DNA from: Diploptera punctata
Lineage: Eukaryota; Arthropoda; Insecta; Blattodea; Blaberidae
Assembly (NCBI GenBank): GCA_030220185.1
Contig: JASPKZ010007284.1
Location: 248,001-312,000, forward strand
DNA: 64,000 bases
Direction: 5' to 3'
The position numbers and the translations under genes were made by a program. Under the pieces are notes generated by a model. The model made no database searches, was not told where the DNA came from, and saw nothing but the letters and a program-made list of their open reading frames with translations. The number at the start of each line of letters is the position of its first letter. Within the stretch, counting starts at the first letter, position 1. Positions 10,471 through 20,035 of the stretch are shown here, in pieces.

Positions 10471-11430
10471 TTAGTCAGTTTTATCGGAATCTGTTGCCTC
10501 TGTATCTAAAGTAGGTGCTGAGAGCAATGAGAGAACTTCCTGTTTAATTATTCCGTGTTTTCTTTTAGGATTATGTCTGAAGTTGGCCAAGAAAGGATCA
10601 GAAGAATATCGAAAGTCTGTGGAAGTATAGGTGTTTGTGTCGACCCTCGAAGTTTTTCTTGTGAAATGTTCCCGATATCTTCTACTATCTTTGTTTCTTG
10701 CTTCTTGTGCTTCTTCCGAAAGTTGAGCAATCGAAAGAATACAAGAGGTAATAACAAGCTTGCCGTGGCATAAAATTTTGTGCCCACTGCTTGGCATATA
10801 AAACCAACTGTATTCTTTCAAATGCAGATGTCTTGTTTCATCAGCATACTTTCCAAAAGTATCAGCATTTATGGAATACCTACAGCTCACTGTCTCTAAT
10901 ATGACATGAAAACGGCGAATTAGCTCAAAATTGACACCTGTTATTTGGACAGTCTTTTCGTTGTTTCTGATAAGTCGACGAGCAGTGTTTCCATTATTCG
11001 TATTTCCTGTTTGTTGTGTTGGCATATCCACCAGTAGACCTATCTCATTCTTGAATCTGTTCTGAATGTACTTCTTCCTATTCTCAACTTTAGTCTTTAT
11101 ATAGTGATGAGTTGAAATTCATCATCATCGCTCGGGCTCGCTCGATCAGCTGACAAACTCTTCGGTTTATCTAAAAACTGCCGTCGACTCTTTTTCATTT
11201 TGGTGCCTCGTGAAGGTGATGCAAGGGATAATTCTTTGACTATTACAGCAGAGTATTTTTCTTTCCCTTATCACGCAACTTTATTTCAGCAGTAGTAGAT
11301 ATTTATTCTAGGCTTGTTGACCGAATTAATTCTCTAAGCTTCCACCTTTTCGTCTTTTCACAACATTCTTCGAATGATTTTGATAGCCTACCAGAACTAG
11401 AAGGCAGTTATGTCTGTAGAAGTAGAAGGC
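10471..11430 (-). pseudogene. Transib (RAG1-like) transposase, C-terminal part plus N-terminal remnant
   Basis: An open stretch at 10471-11031 (186 residues) begins in VDMPTQQTGN and includes NGNTARRL (13-20), YSINADTFGKYADET (52-65), YMPSSGHKILCHG (78-90) and LSEEAQEARNKDSRRYREHF (104-123). This order matches the RAG1/Transib catalytic C terminus (NGNxARKL ... HKxLxHG ... ASEGNESGNKLFRRFR in RAG1). E110 lines up with the third acid of the RAG1 DDE triad. The frame stays open upstream to about 11115 (KKYIQNRFKNEIGLL). Beyond that, 11120-11430 holds N-terminal-like pieces (MKKSRRQFLDKPK; FEECCEKTKRWKLRELI). The central region with both catalytic Asp residues is missing: full transposases are about 600-700 residues. 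The alignment is from memory. Confidence 0.8.
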
Positions 11431-12190
11431 AGAGATTGACAATCGGTCACGGGAAAATTAATATTTTCTTGTAGCCAGACTGAATAATTTTCCAGGAATC
11501 TACCACGATGACGATAACTTTTGTTCCACCTTACTTCAATTTGCTGACACACACTTCTCATTTAGGCCTTTAAATTCTTATTAACGATATCAGAGACCGT
11601 CGCATGTTTAATTTGTTTAAATACAAATTCATGCACTGCATCACAATGTTCCCATATATTATTTCCGGACCAAGATTAAAAATTGCGTGCCGGGTAGTAA
11701 GGGGAACCATTGTGAAACAAAGAAGAATAAGCATATGAAACGCAGATGAACGCCATTTTTTTTCTGTTTCCAACAGAAGGGATGTCAATGAATAAAAATA
11801 ATGCAATTAGAAGGCCATATACGTCCATATAAGAAAGTTCTAGTCTAAAATATCTGGATAATAAACTTAAATTGGAACACAGTTAAAAGTCTTCTTTCAT
11901 ATTAACATTCTTGTAAATCCAAACAGATGAAACCTACCTTACGTAACTAACAGAACCCTAAACCAAACATAAACATCACAGTAACATGTAAACCGACTTT
12001 ATTCTCTACACAAAGTAGCTCGACAGATCAAACTACTCAATAAGACAAATTACGCATCTGCGCGTGACTTTTGTGTTATTTATGAGTCCCTGCGCATGCC
12101 TAGGAACAAAATAATTACACGTATATGCTAACAGGTTTGTTTACATGTAAATTACAAAATATCACTTTTATTAATTAACCTTGAAATTTT
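11431..12190. other. Non-coding interior of the Transib, promoter side
   Basis: AT-rich, no coding signal. It lies between the remnant start of the transposase and the right TIR, so it would be the 5' non-coding part of the element. Confidence 0.45.
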
Positions 12191-12229
12191 GAATTAAATC
12201 CCCCTAGATTGTTAAAGTAGCACACTGTG
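12191..12229 (-). repeat. Transib right terminal inverted repeat
   Basis: Read inward on the minus strand it begins CACAGTGTGC; the first seven bases equal the consensus V(D)J heptamer CACAGTG. Followed outward by CGCCG. Confidence 0.87.
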
Positions 12230-12234
12230 CGCCG

Positions 12235-13004
12235 AACGCACACTCAGTTTAATCTGGGTGCACACTCGGCAGCCAGGAGTAATCAACGTTCAGGGCCCGT
12301 GGCCTGTCTCTTCCGGCTGCTTTAGGACTTAAATTCCCTCTTCAGCCCATTGATATAGTTTTCAAGTTGATGGTTGAGCGATTATCCAGCCGATAGTCAT
12401 AACAAGTACTAATTTATCGTGCCAGTTATTTAAATGTGGACTGAAAAAATCACGCATGACTGTTATTATTAAGTTATTACTACTCGTTCGTTTTGTTCTG
12501 TTTCATTAATAATATCGAACCAATTGATTTAGCCTGTACAATAAATTGCCAGTTAAAGGATTAATCAGCCATTTGCATTATTTTTGTAACAATGAAACAA
12601 ATCCAACCCGTTTCAATTAGCATTCTCAACTGACAAATTAAAATACAAATTTTATCACGTATATTAAAAATACATTTTTCTAATATGATTTTCTTTCTCA
12701 TGGTTCTGTTAATTACTCTTGCCTATTTACTTACAAAATTATGACGTTTTCTAGGATTTATTCATATTTTGGCGAGCCTTCGTCTATTTATGTGCATTGC
12801 AGTACACGTTTATGTAATGTTCCATTTTCCAAACTCGTAAAATTGTAAAATAGTGCATTTAAACATCACATTCTTAATCAAATACTATTCTGATGAAACA
12901 AAATTTACACTTTTCTGTACAATTAGTAGATATATATCTGGAGAACAACAAAAGAATCAATACTAAAAAGTGCATTGTTAAAAACCGTTTATGTGGAAAG
13001 TCAT
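12235..13004. other. No gene recognised
   Basis: Right flank of the Transib; mixed composition near 12235-12360, then AT-rich. No motif or repeat match noticed. Confidence 0.4.
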
Positions 13005-13320
13005 AAAATAAAGTTAAAATGTACCTTCTTACGTCAAAGCCGTCGTCCTGAACTTATTAAATATGCATGCTTTTTGTCTGAAGGCCTTTCAGATTTTCTA
13101 TTCCATTTTCAGCAGCTCTTTCTTCGCTACATTACTTGATGTTCTCGATGCTGGTCCTAATGTAGTGTTGTACGAGAACATCAAGTAATGTAGCGAAGAA
13201 AGACCTGCTGAAGATGGAATAGAGATTCTGAAAGGCTTTCAGACAAAAAAAAAAGCACACATATTTTATAAATTCAGGACGATGGCTCTGACCTAAGAAA
13301 GTACATTTTAAATTTATTTT
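13005..13320. repeat. Palindrome of about 155-bp arms (Penelope-type 3' end)
   Basis: The left arm (aaatgtac..cttcttacgtcaaagccgtc..., through 'gtctgaaggcctttcag' to 'gatgttctcg') is repeated inverted to 13320 with roughly 90% identity; the spacer is about 25 bp near 13150-13175. The right arm carries 'ctgaagatggaa...ctgaaagg' and the outer end 'ccgtcgtcctgaac', both shared with the palindromes at 56544, 57803 and 61270. In each case the 3' signature points outward. Confidence 0.75.
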
Positions 13321-13759
13321 ATTTCACAACAAATGAAGCTTACAACTGAGACTGTATAGATGGTGGAGGGACATCAATGGTTTGGACACCAATATCCTGG
13401 TATTCTGTATTTTCTATTATCAGAGTAAATGAAAAAAGACTGCCAAGTTTTATGAGGGCATTGTAGGAGACTATTGTACTCAATTTTCACTTATTATCTC
13501 AGACAGTGTTATATTTCAAGATGAAAGTCCCATACTAACACTACTGATTATATTGAAGACTGGTATGAGGAGAATAAAGGAGAAGTCAGACCTCTACTAC
13601 GGCTACCTCAATCTCAACATCTGAATATTATTGACGCAATATGATGAATATTTGGATACTAGAGTAAAGACATTTGCATATCCTTCCTTTCTTAAAGAGA
13701 TAGAAGAAACACTCCATGAAGAATGATATAACGTGCCCAAATAACACATTCCTAAATCC
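13321..13759. other. No gene recognised
   Basis: No coding signal or match within the window. Confidence 0.35.
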
Positions 13760-14065
13760 ACCACTGTGGTCTCGGGGTAGCACGCTGCCTTGTCACGCAG
13801 CGGGCCTTGGTTCGATTCCCGGTCGGGACAAGCATCCTAGGTGAGGTTTTTTTCCGGGGGTTTTCCTCACCTGTAAGGCAAATGTCAGGTAGCTTTAAGA
13901 CCCAAAAGATCCCCGAGCATCATCTGGCCATCACCATTATCATCCTTCACTGGTGTGGAAAGCAACGGGAAGCTACCACACCTATAATTCCCTAGTAAAG
14001 CTGCAAGCATAGCATGAAAATGCTATGATTGCATTGAGAGACCTGCCCTGGGACAGAACACTATA
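13760..14065 (+). mobile_element. SINE-A copy
   Basis: tRNA-like head 'tggtctcggggtagcacgctgcc...gcagcgggcc' with box B GGTTCGATTCC, then 'ctcacctgtaaggcaaatgtcag', a CAT/CTT-rich middle, and the hairpin-like end 'catagcatgaaaatgctatg'. No clear TSD. Confidence 0.87.
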
Positions 14066-14070
14066 GAATA

Positions 14071-14210
14071 AAAGTTGGACAAATTATATTTGAAAAGAAA
14101 AATATACGCCTAGACTGGGGTTTGAACCCAGGACCTTTGACTCTCTATGTCAAAACTCTTCCATCTGAGCTACCTAGGCCTCCAATCTAAACGCGTATTT
14201 TTCTCGTATA
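14071..14210 (-). mobile_element. tRNA-like repeat (SINE-D), unit 1
   Basis: The minus strand of 14108-14179 folds as a complete 72-nt cloverleaf: acceptor GCCTAGG/TCTAGGC, D arm GCTC...GAGT, anticodon stem TTGAC/GTCAA with loop ATAGAGA (anticodon AGA, U33 present), 5-nt variable loop, T arm CTGGG/CCCAG with TTCAAAC. A short variable loop does not fit tRNA-Ser, the amino acid for AGA. Short inverted repeats flank it (agaaaaatatacgc ... gcgtatttttct). I read it as a repeat, not a working tRNA gene. Confidence 0.7.
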
Positions 14211-14339
14211 CATAGTTAATTCCCTAACCCCAAATGCTACGAGCTGTTGCTAAGATTTTTGCAAATGGCGGCGTCATTATTAAGAAGACATTTTATTGGG
14301 AATTTAAACATTACTTATAAAGCCAGTAGTGCTTCTTTC

Positions 14340-14620
14340 TTAATATTTTTTTTTAACATCTTAATGATGGACAAATTATATTTGAAAAGAAAAATATACG
14401 CCTAGACTGAGGTTTGAACTCAGGACCTTTGACTCTCTATGTCAATGTTCTTCCATCTGAGCTACCTAGGCCTCCAATCTAAACGCGTAGCTCAGATGGA
14501 AGAGCATTGACATAGAGAGTCAAAGGTCCTGGGTTCAAACCCCAGTCTAAGCGTATATTTTTCTGTTCAAATATACGAGTAATTTGTCCATCATTAAGAT
14601 GTTTAAAAAACGAATAATAT
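14340..14620. mobile_element. Head-to-head pair of tRNA-like units forming a palindrome
   Basis: The minus-strand unit (cloverleaf 14400-14471) and a plus-strand unit (about 14486-14555, lacking its 5' acceptor strand) face each other. Outer arms 'acatcttaatgatggacaaatta' pair with the right side near 14577-14602. The left unit has T stem CTGAG/CTCAG where unit 1 has CTGGG/CCCAG: a compensatory pair change. The left unit is about 93% identical to 14071-14187. Confidence 0.75.
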
Positions 14621-14699
14621 TAACATTGAAAGAATAAAAGTTGTCTGAAATAATTCCATTAAGAATTATAGCTATTACAAAAATAGTGGCGATCCTAGA

Positions 14700-15130
14700 A
14701 CATTATATCGTCGTCGTCAACAACAAGGATTAGGCCCAATGGCCTGTTCCGATCTCATTATAGGTCGAATTGGTCCTTCCATCTCTTCAATGGTATTCCC
14801 AACGCTCTTCTCCCTTTTGGTTTATAATTATACATTCTTCTTGGTATGCGCTGTTCATTCATTCGTAATACGTGCTGAAGATAAGCATTTTGGTAATACG
14901 TTATTCTTTCACAGAGATTAAATATATTAAGTTCTGTTCTCATATCTTCGTTTTTCTTTTTATCGGTCCTTTGGTATCCTGCTATTGCTCTCAACATCTT
15001 CATTTCAGCAGCCTCTATTTGTTTACGATCTGCCTTTGTTAATGTCCAGGTTTCACATCCATAGATAAGAGATGGAACTGCCAATACTTTGTAAAACTTC
15101 AAAATAGTTCCTTTTATAGTCTTATTCAAT
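14700..15130 (-). mobile_element. LINE-beta 3' part with open C-terminal frame
   Basis: An uninterrupted 123-residue frame at 14758-15129 (minus) reads KFYKVLAVPSLIYGCETWTL, AEMKMLRAIAGYQRTDKK, NIFNLCERI, HVLRMNEQRIPRR and GRRALGIPLKRWKDQF. The 3' UTR 'cggaacaggccattgggcctaatcc' ends in GAC repeats near 14709. 5'-truncated within the RT thumb region, so it lacks the catalytic core. Its intact frame suggests a fairly young copy. Confidence 0.85.
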
Positions 15131-15209
15131 TAAGTGCGTTTAATTGTGCCACATTATATAAAAGTTTAAAACAATAAAACTCGTACCTGAGATCTGTCAT
15201 CCTCAACCA

Positions 15210-15875
15210 ACAAGGAAACTGTCAACCATTGCGTGCAGAAATTACCTTTGTCCCAGAGAAGCGTTGTGATGTACCAAGGTCTGCCTTTTAACTGCAAGGT
15301 ACAGAAATCGAAGCCAAAAGTCCAGCAATGGCAACCCACTGTGCGGAGCAAATGGTCTTCCTGCGTGTGTAAAAGGGGATTGTAGTGAGGCAGAACGCGG
15401 CTCGGACATCAGATAATGAGATTTATCCTTCTTCTTCTTCTTCTTCTTCTTCTTCACTTCACGGGCTAGGCAAATTGCCTGTTCCGCCTCACAGTTGTTC
15501 TGTCCATCTTTTCACTGGCCTTCCTACATTCCTTGAACCTCTTGGCTTGTAGTTGAATGCTGCTCTTGGTAATCTTGATACATTCATTCTTTTCACATGT
15601 GTAAACCATTTCTCTCTATATTCTCTGATTTTCTCATCCAATGGATATATATTTAACTCTGAGATTTATCCAATCAATCAATCAATCATTTCAGGAGTTG
15701 TATTAATACCTTATAGTTTTAATTAGAGATTTGTTGCTAGAGTTTAGTCCCTTGCAGTTAAAAGTGGCAGATTTTTTGGACATGGCCTTGGTACATCACA
15801 ATACTTATCTGGAAGAAATCCGAAGACAGGTTTCAGCATGCAATGGTTGAAAATTCCCTTCTAACTAAAATGTAT
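15210..15875. mobile_element. MITE family M copy 1, TIRs of about 110 bp, carrying a LINE
   Basis: Left end 'aaggaaactgtcaaccattg...cagagaagcgttgtgatgtacc...taactgcaagg' is inverted at 15735-15875. The same ends bound 40648-41488. Without the nested LINE (15429-15659) and one TSD the element is about 420 bp and non-coding. Superfamily not assigned; no convincing TSD of the MITE itself. Confidence 0.78.
15429..15659 (-). mobile_element. LINE-beta 3' end, (GAA)n tail, 12-bp TSD
   Basis: Minus-strand end 'cccgtgaagtgaagaagaagaag' with upstream protein remnants (WFTHVKRMNVSRL..., GRPVKRW). Perfect TSD TGAGATTTATCC at 15417-15428 and 15660-15671. Same subfamily as 40964-41362. Confidence 0.9.
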
Positions 15876-15960
15876 TTTAAAACACCTTTTCGCCCTTTTG
15901 GAATATGTTCCATCATCAGCTGTTAGATCAGGACTACTGATATTTCGGGTACATGTTTTA
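15876..15960 (-). mobile_element. Possible Penelope-like 3' end
   Basis: Minus strand 'ctgatgatggaacatattcc' followed by 'gggcgaaaagg' resembles the 3' signature of the Penelope-type palindromes. Short and degenerate. Confidence 0.35.
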
Positions 15961-16345
15961 TTGTTTACTGTGCTTTGTAATGAATTTTAAGAGCATTGAC
16001 TACACTATTATAATAATGTCGATTTGGAAGGTTGTTTACATTATTTTATCTACCTCCTGCATGTTATTACCTTTTAGCGAGGTTTGCGATTGTGGACATA
16101 CTTCACTAGATTTTCTCATTTCCATCAACTACCTAAGACACCCAATATGGTTTTAAAGTAATGTTTATTCCGTTCGTAATATTTTTATTTCCAGATATAG
16201 AGTATATTTTAAAATTTATATTTAAAATTCAATGACTGCAGTATTTTTTATTTTTCTGAAAACACAAAAATAGTCTAATTTATAAATAGAAAACTTACAG
16301 AACCATTAGTTATTTTTGAGGAAATTTAATATACACTATGTAAGC

Positions 16346-16488
16346 TTGGCCATGCCTCGTTATATCCAACAGGGAAGAGATCTCTGGGTCGACAAGGATA
16401 TGCTGGATACAAAATTCATCAGTGAGATCGTAACAGGCCTGTAGGCTTAAGACTTGGTTGGATGAAGAAGAAGAAGAAGAAGAAGAAG
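16346..16488 (+). mobile_element. LINE-beta 3' terminus, 11-bp TSD
   Basis: Reads 'gatctctgggtcgacaagga' and 'gagatcgtaacaggcctgtagg', then (GAA)n. Perfect TSD ACTATGTAAGC at 16335-16345 and 16489-16499. Only the last 140 bp of the element were copied. Confidence 0.9.
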
Positions 16489-16499
16489 ACTATGTAAGC

Positions 16500-16880
16500 A
16501 CCATTATAAAATAATTAACTGTTACCCTAATTATTTTGATGAAATTTGCATTATAACATTTTAGTCTTCATTTACATGCCTGCTGAATATGATGTTTGTA
16601 CTAATTTCATCATAGAGTTAATAAAATGTCTATAAATAAAAATTAAATATCTAAATGCTATTTTAGCCATTTCCTACTTTTAATAATTAAATAAACTGAA
16701 ATAAATATTTAACTGAACTTTCATTTAAATGGACATTTGGTTAAACCTTATTAAATGTTTATACACACAATTATTATGCGTTAATTTATAAATGCAGTGT
16801 TTAATTTGACCGTACTTGTGAAAAATCGATAACATTAGTAATTCATCCTTTATCTTAGAAACGAAAGTGAAAAATATACG
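16500..16880. other. AT-rich, nothing recognised
   Basis: No coding signal. Confidence 0.4.
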
Positions 16881-16894
16881 TTATAAGTTACAAA

Positions 16895-17110
16895 CGGGGT
16901 ATGGGAACGTTTTATAGAAAAACCAAAAGGAAAAAACCCAGTGGTAGGCCTATAATGAGGTGGGAGAATAACATTAACGATGATTTGAGGGAAGTAGATT
17001 ATATGGGAGATTATTAGAAAATATTAGCTCCCGATAGGAACATACGGAGAGTTTACGTACACGCGGCCATGAACCTATGGGTTCGATAGTGTCAGCGAGT
17101 TACTTAAAAT
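16895..17110 (+). mobile_element. LINE-alpha 3' end, 14-bp TSD
   Basis: Reads GRPIMRWENNINDDLREVDY and the terminal 'gcggccatgaacctatgggttcgatagtg'. Perfect TSD TTATAAGTTACAAA at 16881-16894 and 17111-17124. Diverged from the 49.6-kb copy, so older. Confidence 0.92.
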
Positions 17111-17124
17111 TTATAAGTTACAAA

Positions 17125-17715
17125 GCGTGACTTAAAAGGGTTGGCTTTTTATCGTGATTATTAATGGATCGTCATTTAAAGTTGCTGATGGACATGTTTG
17201 ATACGAGCAAAGAAACGTATCAAATACACGAAGTTGTGTTATCGATCCTTGTCATACTGTATAATTCTATGCTTCGTGACTTCTGTTCCACTATATCATT
17301 AAAGTCACCCCATTTCCACCTCAGATTTGACACTCACCAGGTGAATGACTCACTACGTAATTCTTAATAATCAGATAATGATTAATGATTATTAATCATG
17401 TTCTTTATCATGCATCAGCTTAATCAGTTTACTCATAAGGAAAAATTCGCATCATATGTAATTATTACATTACTCATCAATATTTATTTTACAATCGAGC
17501 GACTTGGCTCAGATAGTAGTATTTGAGGCACTTCTTACGAAGGCGCTGGTTTCAAATCACGTGGCTTTTAACCTGGGTATGATTTTTTACTTGTTTTATG
17601 ATGATGAAACTAAATATCTCTCTTTTTCTCATCGTCATTTCATAATATTGTAAAATTAAATCATTATACTACAAAATCCACAGGACACACAAATATAACT
17701 ACAGTAACTTTGGCT
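17125..17715. other. No gene; weak tRNA-like trace
   Basis: Around 17498-17568 'cttggctcagatagtag' and 'ctggtttcaaatc' resemble tRNA A and B boxes but no cloverleaf can be folded. Probably a decayed SINE head. Confidence 0.3.
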
Positions 17716-17721
17716 GTTGAG

Positions 17722-18168
17722 TTGCCCCGTGCACGGCGGCCGGCGATAGCAACCAATGATAACCTACCCCGTGGCATTGCGGCCTTTCGTAGGAGCCCGG
17801 GAGTCATTCAGTCAGTCTAACAGCGGTTTTGTTTCAGTCTGGTATTGCCTTTAAGTGTTTCGTATGAAATGTTATTTCTGTTTAGTGCTAAAAGTAGTAT
17901 TAAATTTATTTCTGTATTATTGCTTTGCTATAGTTTACATAATCCCTCTACATACTTTCGCATTACAACATAGAATTTTATATATGAATCGTATGCGGAT
18001 AAAATTTCCAACATCTCATATGAAAAGGTACGTAATTATTTTTTTGTAATTTTCTCAATTTCATATGGCAATTTTCGTTGTACATTGTGTATTAGTACTG
18101 AATTAAATGCAGGGCGTATCGTCGGTTGTTATGGCCGGCCGCCGCGGCGTGTGTAACGGGGTTTTGTT
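17722..18168. repeat. Possible transposon with GC-rich terminal inverted repeats
   Basis: The left 'ccccgtgcac..ggcggccggcgatagcaacc' (17724-17756) is inverted at 18122-18168 (ccccgttacacacgccgc, then ggcggccggc and ataacaacc). About 450 bp in all, with GC-rich ends in an AT-rich region. Interior 17800-17850 has 'tcagtcagtc', which resembles an arthropod initiator. No TSD or protein seen. Confidence 0.42.
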
Positions 18169-19298
18169 TTCGATTAGTCCGGAACTCCCTTTTATTGCTA
18201 AACAAATTACCGTTAATTTTGTAATTATACTTTAAATTGAAGTAGGATCAATATTTTAATGATCTATTTGTCTCTTCCAATAATCTCGTGGCTTATACTT
18301 TAGTATCTGGATTTGATGGGTACGCAAATTCAAAAGTAGCCGGGGCAATTTGATGGATTTTTTTTCAGGGCTTACAATGTTTGACGTCCATCTGAGAATA
18401 AATACATATTGTAGATAATAAGAGTCGCCAAATTAAAAATCTGCCTTTTCTTCATTATTCTTTGTTTAACTCTCCCTTTTAGGTACCTTTACATGTACCA
18501 TGCCACACGGTCCTTGCGGTACACGACCTATTGAGAAAGAATGTTTAAACTTTGGATCACTTACAAATATATTTGATCACATAAGAGCATGTAGGACCTC
18601 CCCAAATGAGGGATCAGCTGAAATCGAGACTACCTTCTAGACAGAACGAACATTTAAAACAAGCCACACCATTCACACCTGCCTTAATACTAAACAAGGT
18701 GATTATGATAGGATGTTTATGATGGCCAAATGGTGTTCTGACACTATTTGAGCCTTAAAGTATTTATTTTGATATCAAAATAAAATTCATAACTAAATAT
18801 ATAAAAACATATTTTAACTAAAAAGTAAAAACATAAATTTCTCAATAAAAGTAATTATAAAATGAAGGAAAACTGGAATATTAATGAGTCTTATAAATAC
18901 ATAAAGAAAATTGAAAAGTATATAAAATTGTAATTACATTATTATTTAAATGCTAGTATTTTTGTGAGTTTATTTGAATTTTTGTTAAAAAAAAGTTATG
19001 ATACTATGAAAACGATCTCTGAGACCCTATGTTTGGGAGTTCTACTCATCCTGCAAGGGCACCATGTAACGTAGTTGGTTAAGGCTACGAGCCACACAGT
19101 CGAGGATTTAGTTGTCAATGTAACAGGATTTTTAATCTGACTTATACCGGATTATCCAGAAGGAATTTCTCTTAGATTACGATACAAAATACTATATTGA
19201 CATGATGTGAAATATCTGGCGACAATGTAATAAATGCATGGAAAAAGGTACTGCCACAACTGATTGGTAAATCGTCAGGTATCTTAGAAAATAATGTA
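18169..19298. other. No gene recognised
   Basis: AT-rich, no convincing coding frame. About 19060-19120 holds 'gtagttggttaaggctac', a weak tRNA-like trace. Confidence 0.4.
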
Positions 19299-20035
19299 GA
19301 CTATTTAACTCATACCCCAAATGGGAGTCAATGACCAATCACGTTTCAATGATTTCTGTTTTACAACCAATCAGAGTCGTGTTTCACGAAATATTTATCA
19401 GTGTTATAATTACCATATTAAAGAAAGCTCATCCTTTTTAATATTCTGAACAGGTCTGACCATTATTTTGCAGTGACTGAGGCTGTGAGAAATACGGCTA
19501 CCAGATTGTATATATAGTGCATGAATGTCAACACATGCCGCATGCGGGAGTTAATATAAAAACATTTGTAGCAATTGATTATACCACCAAAAAAAGAAAC
19601 CACTGTTTGCACTTTCTTAAATGTATTTTTTCCCAGGTAACAATCCAGAAAAATATAATTGTCATATTTACATCATACATCAAAAATGAATTAATATACA
19701 GTTTGATGTGTTTCATTTTTTTTTCCACTAGAGAGCATTCTTACAATATTGCGTTCCTTTGGCAAAAAATAGTATGATCTGTTGCAGTGATAAACTAAAG
19801 AAGCAGATGAAGCGTACCTATCGTTTGTCATTTGTTTTCAAACATCGCCGTTTACTTTAAATATATAAATATTTTAAAATAACTATAGTTAAATAATGAT
19901 TTGTGAGTAAACAGCTTAATTTTATTCGTTAAATAGTTCTAACAATTGCCACTCTTGATTTCCAAATTCTCTAGATAAATTCACTCCTCACTTCGTGAGT
20001 CGTGAATTGGAAATCACTCGTGGCATTACTTATGA
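19299..20035 (+). mobile_element. Repeat E, copy 2
   Basis: Starts at GACTATTTAAC; the matching GTTAAATAGT(T) is at 19928-19938. CCAAT boxes at about 19332 and 19361 and a TATATATAG at about 19509 lie in the order expected of a Pol II promoter. The end 19945-20035 is itself a near-palindrome (gccactcttgatttccaaattc ... gaattggaaatcactcgtggc). No coding capacity. Confidence 0.72.

Larger units (their letters stand above)
9292..12229 (-). mobile_element. Transib DNA transposon with RAG1-like transposase remnant
   Basis: Termini are inverted repeats of 39 bp (31 identical), each beginning CACA: CACATAGTG at the left and CACAGTGTG read inward from the right, sharing 17 bp CTAGGGGGATTTAATTC at the inner end. 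They are flanked by a perfect 5-bp GC-rich direct repeat CGCCG (9287-9291 and 12230-12234). Transib elements are known for TIRs starting with a CACWRTG-like heptamer, related to the V(D)J recombination signal, and for 5-bp GC-rich TSDs. A RAG1-like C-terminal domain lies inside on the minus strand. Without the nested SINE-C (341 bp plus one TSD) the element is about 2.6 kb. The transposase is internally deleted, so the copy is dead. Confidence 0.85.

Noticed and set aside
14108..14179. A genuine tRNA gene (anticodon AGA)
   Set aside because: Perfect cloverleaf, but it is one of several copies in inverted-repeat units, and AGA with a short variable loop does not fit tRNA-Ser.
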